From Caldithrix sp. RBG_13_44_9 (GTDB lineage: Bacteria; Calditrichota; Calditrichia; RBG-13-44-9), in assembly GCA_001771055.1 (NCBI GenBank), contig MESS01000070.1, positions 2,594 through 12,234 of the forward strand: a stretch of 9,641 nucleotides of DNA, read 5' to 3'. A program made the translations under genes and the position numbers. The notes below the pieces were generated by a model, which saw only the letters and a list, made by a program, of their open reading frames with translations, searched no databases and was not told where the DNA came from. Positions 5,610-9,641 of this stretch are shown here, one piece after another. Every line of letters starts with the position of its first letter. Positions within the stretch are counted from its first letter, which is position 1.

Positions 5610-7160
5610 TCAATATCGATATTTGGCCAGTTCCGGCCAGAGTTGAGTGAGTGATACCCGGGGAGAGCGGCATAGAAGCAGTGGAATATTATTTTCCCGG
5701 GCCAGGGGATGAGTGAAGAATTTTACCAGCTGGATCTCATCAAAGTAGGGTCGGATTTCTTCAGGTGATAAACCTATCATAATGTAGATTGCCGGCTCTC
5801 TCTGGCCGGGTCCCCACAGGAAATAACTGCCCACGAAGCTGATCACCTCCGGCAGTTGGTATTTCTCACGATAAAAATCAAGTGCCCCGGCAAAGCCATA
5901 ATTTGAAGCCAGAATAACACAATTCTGTTTCTCAGTTGGCGAAAGCGAATGAAATACCCGAGCCACCTCCTGGGTCTGTTCTTCCCAGCCAAACATGTCA
6001 GCATAATCCTGCCGGTTGTCGTATAGACGGCCGTCTTCCCAGCGCAGCGGTTCAGTTAAGTCCAATTTCTCTTTCATAAAGTTGGCATAACTTTTAAAAT
6101 CCTCTACCGGCAGAATGGGAATGGCGTAGGGAATGATGACTAGATTTCCCAGGGCAATAAAAACGGATATGATAAGCATTATCCACATTTTTCGCTGCTT
6201 TGCGAAATAATTTTCCAGACCCACTGCGCCGGCCGCAAACAGTGCTGGATAAATTGGTAGCAGGTAGTATGCCTTCCCGCTCAGAGCGAAGATAACCAAA
6301 AAGACGATAACCACCATCCAGCCCAGGGAACGAAAAAGCTCAGCTGGTTTGGAAAACATCAGGAAAAACCAACCCAGAAGTGCTACCGGAAATGCCCAGA
6401 AATTGAACAAGATTTGCTGCAGGATAAAACTGAAAGATTGAACATTGACTAATTGGGTTTTTCTTAATGCCTCCATGTGGTCAAAGAAAGGCCAATGGTG
6501 TTGGATCTGCCAGAGAAGATTGGGTAGAAAAATGAGGAAGGCCAGGGCAGCAGCCAGCCAGGGCCATTTTCCGGAAAATAATTTTCTCTGTGCACTGATC
6601 AGGATTCCCAGGAAAATGCCAAGACCCAGGAGCAGCATAGTGTACTTATTCAATAAACCGATTCCACAGATAAAACCCAGCAGAATCCAGTATTTAGGTA
6701 CATCATTTTTCAGAATTTTTATCAGGTAGAATAATACCAGGGTCCAGAAAAGTTGATCGAAAGCCACCGGCTGCAGCATGAAATTGCTTCCCAGGAAGGC
6801 CGGCGCAAAAATCAGACAGATGGCTGCCAGGATTATAGCCCAACGACGTCCGCCCAATTCGCGGGCCATCAGGCCGGTGATAATGACCATGGCAGTTCCG
6901 GCCAGCACCGGGAATAGCCGGAATCCCCACAAAGCATCTCCGAATAGAATTCTCGAAAATTTAGCTACCACCGCAATAAAAGGTGGAACTTCTAAATATC
7001 CCCAGGCCAGATGTTCTCCCTGGGCGATATACAAAAACTCATCGCGATGGAAACCATAATTGTTGATAGCCAGCAGATGAATAAAGAATTTCAAGCCGGC
7101 CAGTAAAATTAAAATCAGATAATCTTTGGGAAGAGATATTCGTTTCAGCATCTGGCTCAT
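5610..7160 (-). CDS. GT39-family (ArnT/PMT-like) integral membrane glycosyltransferase
   Basis: The 516-residue polytopic protein has roughly ten to twelve hydrophobic segments between residues 13 and 345, then a soluble C-terminal part. After the first membrane segment comes H38-R-D40-E41, the acidic pair used by GT39/GT-C enzymes, followed by GEHLAWGYLEVPPF typical of this group. These enzymes move a sugar from a polyprenyl-phosphate donor to lipid or protein on the outer face of the cytoplasmic membrane. The C-terminal part (from about 350) includes an ALDFYREKYQLP stretch and YFLWGPGQ, also familiar from bacterial GT39 proteins. Acceptor and sugar cannot be told. The ATG overlaps the stop of the upstream helix-hairpin-helix gene as ATGA, indicating translational coupling; no strong Shine-Dalgarno is visible. 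A second Met at residue 4 is an alternative start. It is the last gene of the minus-strand cluster. Confidence 0.85.
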   Translation of the reverse strand: MSQMLKRISLPKDYLILILLAGLKFFIHLLAINNYGFHRDEFLYIAQGEHLAWGYLEVPPFIAVVAKFSRILFGDALWGFRLFPVLAGTAMVIITGLMARELGGRRWAIILAAICLIFAPAFLGSNFMLQPVAFDQLFWTLVLFYLIKILKNDVPKYWILLGFICGIGLLNKYTMLLLGLGIFLGILISAQRKLFSGKWPWLAAALAFLIFLPNLLWQIQHHWPFFDHMEALRKTQLVNVQSFSFILQQILFNFWAFPVALLGWFFLMFSKPAELFRSLGWMVVIVFLVIFALSGKAYYLLPIYPALFAAGAVGLENYFAKQRKMWIMLIISVFIALGNLVIIPYAIPILPVEDFKSYANFMKEKLDLTEPLRWEDGRLYDNRQDYADMFGWEEQTQEVARVFHSLSPTEKQNCVILASNYGFAGALDFYREKYQLPEVISFVGSYFLWGPGQREPAIYIMIGLSPEEIRPYFDEIQLVKFFTHPLARENNIPLLLCRSPRVSLTQLWPELAKYRY

Positions 7161-7456
7161 TTTGGTTTAGCCTGGTCTGAGTGATCTTTCCAATTCCACC
7201 ACTTCAATAAATTTGGATCATGTACCGGGTTTGAGGCATAATAGACCGCACAACGCAATACATATAGCATGCAGCGGTCAATCTGATAACCAGCCTCATG
7301 ACACAGTCTATGATAGAGCAGCTCCGGATCTTTTCCCTGCAGATCGGACACCTGCCGGATTCCCAATGTCCATAAATCCCCGGCAGTTTTATCTCCCACT
7401 CCCGGGATCACCTTGAGGTTTTTTATCACCTGCGGTTTGGAATAATTTGTTTTCAT
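7157..7456 (-). CDS. Small helix-hairpin-helix protein, Cdd1 ('pathogenicity locus') type
   Basis: The 99-residue cytoplasmic protein carries a helix-hairpin-helix motif (IPGVGDKTAGDLW, residues 17-29), then GKDPELLYHRLC (41-52), DRCMLYVLRCAVYYAS (60-75) and LLKWWNWKD (83-91). This order matches the widespread small Cdd1 family (I recall it as Pfam 'Pathogenicity locus'), at its normal full length. The hairpin suggests nonspecific DNA binding; C52, C62 and C69 are notable and might be structural, but no function is established to my knowledge. Despite the family nickname nothing here indicates virulence. It lies 31 nt after the CYTH gene and overlaps the glycosyltransferase start by 4 nt, so it is probably the middle gene of an operon. 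The ATG has only a purine-rich AAGAAG directly before it, so the start is less certain than the family. Confidence 0.85.
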   Translation of the reverse strand: MKTNYSKPQVIKNLKVIPGVGDKTAGDLWTLGIRQVSDLQGKDPELLYHRLCHEAGYQIDRCMLYVLRCAVYYASNPVHDPNLLKWWNWKDHSDQAKPK

Positions 7457-7487
7457 CTTCTTGAAAATTTTGTGGATGAGGTATTTT

Positions 7488-8282
7488 TTATTCCCTGATA
7501 CTATCTATTTTTTTTGCAATTCGTTTAAAAGCTAACGGAAGCAGGTAATTCTGGCGGTTGAGAAAGTTCTGAATGTTCTCTTCCTGATGCAACTGTTCAA
7601 TCAGCTTCCCGGTGCTCAGCTTACTGATAGGCCAACTCCTCAGGTTTTCGGGATATTTCTGCACTAAGTATTCAGTCAGCTCTCTCACGGTATCCAGACC
7701 ATCCCTAACTTTGGCTTCCAGTTCAATTTCAGTGTGTAAAACAGTTTGGTCAACCAGATGAAAGGTAACTGTATCAAGAGCCAACTCGGCTAATTCTTTT
7801 CGCTGCCGATGGACAGATACGACCTTCCGTATCAATCTTCTGGTCTCCCGGTCCTGGATAATGGTAAAAGCCGGATTTTTCAAAATGTCTATCGGAGATG
7901 CTGTCGAGGGATTTTCTTGGGAACTGTCAATAAGAATATCATTCTCTTTCAGGATTTCAATGATTTGTCGGTAGGATTTGCCTGACCAGGGCAGTTCAAT
8001 CTCTAGTCGTTCCACTCCTCCCCAGGAAGTAAGCTTGCTTTTTCCTTTTAGGGTAAGGTAATATCGGTTATTCGATTTTCTCAGGCGCAAGGCCAGCCGC
8101 TGCTGTTTCAATTGGAAATCAGGAGTATCCAGATAAATATCCCGCAGATTGATCCTCCCGCATTTGATAAGCTGGTATTTTAATAGGGCCGATTTCCGGG
8201 CGATTTGCTGGAGGATAGCAGCGGGATCTTGGGCAGTGATTATAAGCTTGGATTCGATTTCTTGATGCTTTTGAGCAATCAT
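7488..8282 (-). CDS. CYTH-domain protein (triphosphate tunnel metalloenzyme; possible inorganic triphosphatase)
   Basis: The 264-residue cytoplasmic protein opens with the CYTH signature E8-I-E10-S-K12. Further tunnel residues are YLDTP (50-54), R62/R66/R68 in RLALRLRK, K79 and K81 in TLKGK, E94 and E96 in LEIEL, R145 and R148-R149 in QDRETRR, D170 in ELALD and E185/E187/E189 in TEIELEAK. A basic and acidic eight-strand tunnel of this kind binds triphosphate with divalent metal; members hydrolyse tripolyphosphate or nucleoside triphosphates, make cAMP (class IV cyclases) or act on thiamine triphosphate. The pattern and full length favour a YgiF-like inorganic triphosphatase, without the CHAD domain some carry; residues 227-264 form a basic helical tail. 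The ATG places the ExExK motif at the usual distance from the N-terminus, though no good Shine-Dalgarno precedes it. It is the first gene of a minus-strand cluster, divergent from the alkaline phosphatase. Confidence 0.88.
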   Translation of the reverse strand: MIAQKHQEIESKLIITAQDPAAILQQIARKSALLKYQLIKCGRINLRDIYLDTPDFQLKQQRLALRLRKSNNRYYLTLKGKSKLTSWGGVERLEIELPWSGKSYRQIIEILKENDILIDSSQENPSTASPIDILKNPAFTIIQDRETRRLIRKVVSVHRQRKELAELALDTVTFHLVDQTVLHTEIELEAKVRDGLDTVRELTEYLVQKYPENLRSWPISKLSTGKLIEQLHQEENIQNFLNRQNYLLPLAFKRIAKKIDSIRE

Positions 8283-8464
8283 ACCGGCAATATATTCTAT
8301 GAATTCTTTTTTTTAAAATGCTTTGTTGTTTAGTATGACCCTTTTAAATCTGTCAGTTTTAATTCCCAGCAAAAAATATTTCACCTCTGCTTGTCAGACA
8401 AAATTATTTAGATTTGCAATTTAAAATAATTCGGAAACAAAAAATGCAGAATGTTTCGAAGAGG
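8283..8464. other. Divergent promoter region between CYTH and alkaline phosphatase genes
   Basis: This AT-rich 182-bp stretch should hold promoters for both directions. I see no convincing Pho-box tandem repeat and no clear sigma-70 pair for the minus strand. The right half has a palindrome and a Bacteroidota-like -7 element, listed separately. In-frame codons before ATG 8465 (TTG 8414, ATG 8444) could place the phosphatase start inside this stretch. Confidence 0.5.
8391..8416 (+). promoter_or_regulatory. Candidate promoter with overlapping dyad, upstream of alkaline phosphatase
   Basis: TTGTCAGACAA (8391-8401) is a perfect dyad with 5-bp arms around one A, and its left half resembles a -35 element. 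Fifteen bases after its TTG comes TAGATTTG (8409-8416), an exact fit to the TAnnTTTG -7 consensus described for Bacteroidota. The spacing is somewhat shorter than typical for that class. It could be a promoter with an overlapping operator, but chance matches in AT-rich DNA are common. Confidence 0.3.
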
Positions 8465-9595
8465 ATGAAATACTCAATGAGATTGATAGTACTAATCATC
8501 TGGATTTCAATATGTCCACTGCTGGTGAACGCAGGAACGACTGTAAAAAACGTCATTCTTTATATCGGTGATGGTATGGGAATAACTCAGATCACCTCCT
8601 CCAGGATTTATTTGATGGGGGCGGATGGACGTTTTGAGATGGAGAAGATGCCGATCACCGGATTAATTACTACTCACTCGGTTGATCGATTGATAACTGA
8701 TTCAGCAGCTGGTGCTACAGCTCTGGCGAGTGGTTACAAAACAAAAAATGGAATGATTGGTATGAACCGCGATTCGGTAGCAGTTGTTACTATTCTCGAA
8801 GCTGCCCGTGATAAGGGTCTTTCTATCGGTCTGATCTCAACCTCCTCCATCACCCATGCTACACCGGCCAGTTTTGCTGCCCATGTTTCGTCCCGTAGAT
8901 CTCAATCTGAGGTTGCTTCCCAGTTGATAGATGCCCAGATCAGTTTGCTTTTAGGCGGAGGTAAAAGTTTTTTTCTTCCCCAAGAGCTTTCAGGTAGTAA
9001 AAGATCAGACCAGATAGATTTGCGACAATTAGCAGTAGAAAAAGGATATTCGATTGTGCAAAATAAAGAAGAGCTTCAAAAAATTGGAAAAGGTCCGGTT
9101 CTTGGAATATTTGCTTTGGAGGGATTACAGGGAGATTCATCAGAACCGTCATTGAAAGATATGACTGAGGCCGCTTTAAAAGTATTGAGTCAAAATAAGA
9201 AGGGCTTTTTTTTGATGGTTGAAGGCAGTCAAATTGATTGGGCAGGACATGATAATAGTTTTCCAGATTTATGGCGGGAGATGAAAGCCTTTGATGATGC
9301 CGTGGCGGTTGGTCTGCAGTACTCTGCTGAAAATGAAAAAACCCTGGTCATTGTTACTGCTGATCATGAGACCGGTGGCTTATTGATTGAAGATGGTCAT
9401 AATGATGGAAAAGATCTTCAAATTGCCTGGCACCTTAAAGGACACACCGGTACTATGGTTCCCTTATTCGTTTCTGGTCCTAAAGCGGAACTTTTCTCCG
9501 GGATTAAAGACAACACTGAAATTCCAGTTATCCTGAGTGAATTACTGGGAATCCGGAATTTTCCCCGTTTCCAGTCCTCACATCCGGTAAAATAA
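8465..9595 (+). CDS. Secreted alkaline phosphatase (PhoA family, compact form)
   Basis: From ATG 8465 the protein is 376 residues: a signal peptide (cleavage probably after VNA, about residue 23) and a compact alkaline phosphatase domain. Active-site residues are visible: D36 in GDGMG, nucleophile S80 in TDSAAGATAL, T133 in THATPA, phosphate-binding R144 in SSRR, E253 and D258 with H262 in VEGSQIDWAGH, D300-H301 in TADHETGG and H327 in GHTGT. These account for two zinc sites and a magnesium site. H131 and W259 replace the E. coli D153 and K328, a pairing known from Vibrio-type enzymes. It should release phosphate from monoesters in the periplasm. It is about 100 residues shorter than E. coli PhoA, and no sorting domain follows. 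Start choice is uncertain: ATG 8477 has GAGGA 11 nt upstream, ATG 8444 has GGAAA 6 nt upstream, and 8465 has GAAGAGG abutting it. Confidence 0.92.
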   Translation: MKYSMRLIVLIIWISICPLLVNAGTTVKNVILYIGDGMGITQITSSRIYLMGADGRFEMEKMPITGLITTHSVDRLITDSAAGATALASGYKTKNGMIGMNRDSVAVVTILEAARDKGLSIGLISTSSITHATPASFAAHVSSRRSQSEVASQLIDAQISLLLGGGKSFFLPQELSGSKRSDQIDLRQLAVEKGYSIVQNKEELQKIGKGPVLGIFALEGLQGDSSEPSLKDMTEAALKVLSQNKKGFFLMVEGSQIDWAGHDNSFPDLWREMKAFDDAVAVGLQYSAENEKTLVIVTADHETGGLLIEDGHNDGKDLQIAWHLKGHTGTMVPLFVSGPKAELFSGIKDNTEIPVILSELLGIRNFPRFQSSHPVK

Positions 9596-9641
9596 AAAAG
9601 AATGGTTTTAGCTATTCAACATCGAGATGACCTGTGAATGC
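9596..9641. other. Short downstream sequence, nothing recognised
   Basis: The 46 bases after the phosphatase stop show no hairpin followed by a T-run and no clear gene start before the window ends. Confidence 0.5.

Noticed and set aside
7157..7456. Virulence function for the Cdd1-type protein
   Set aside because: The family nickname is historical; neighbours are ordinary metabolic and envelope genes and nothing suggests a pathogenicity island.
8414..8443. TTG start for the alkaline phosphatase
   Set aside because: The TTG lies in a promoter-like AT-rich stretch without a Shine-Dalgarno site; ATGs at 8444, 8465 and 8477 are better placed before the hydrophobic signal segment.

Overview
The window looks like chromosomal DNA from a free-living bacterium of the wider FCB (Fibrobacterota-Chlorobiota-Bacteroidota) group. 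Calditrichota, KSB1, Marinimicrobia or Ignavibacteria-like lineages would fit best. The main clue is the C-terminal PNPFNP-type sorting domain (type IX secretion style) on the large peptidase. Supporting clues are moderate GC content judged by eye, several weak ribosome binding sites, and AT-rich degenerate repeat tracts between genes. The lineage is an inference; there is no rRNA or marker gene here.

Layout: (1) 1-798, minus strand, the N-terminal two thirds or so of a membrane-anchored metallophosphoesterase running off the left edge. (2) 799-1156, a divergent intergenic region with a 13-bp perfect dyad and a short tandem repeat. (3) 1157-2713, plus strand, a secreted M14 zinc carboxypeptidase-like protein. 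(4) 2714-2932, an intergenic region made largely of two degenerate short-period tracts flanking an inverted repeat. (5) 2933-5452, plus strand, a secreted M28 zinc peptidase whose catalytic domain appears to be split by a seven-bladed BNR/Ycf48-type beta-propeller, followed by a T9SS sorting domain. (6) 5453-5609, a convergent intergenic region with a TTGCGAGG...CGAAGCAA-type dispersed repeat relic. (7) 8282 down to 5610, minus strand, a probable operon: CYTH-domain phosphohydrolase, small Cdd1-type helix-hairpin-helix protein, then GT39-type membrane glycosyltransferase (the last two overlap by ATGA). (8) 8283-8464, a divergent promoter region. (9) about 8465-9595, plus strand, a compact secreted alkaline phosphatase. 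The last 46 bases hold nothing recognisable.

Taken together the region encodes extracytoplasmic scavenging enzymes (two zinc peptidases and an alkaline phosphatase) beside cell-envelope and phosphate-related functions. I see no CRISPR array, transposase, tRNA, rRNA, toxin-antitoxin pair or phage gene. The most distinctive item is the predicted propeller-in-peptidase architecture. No wholly new multi-gene system is evident, and the rest are family-level calls with a few unusual residues or intergenic structures.
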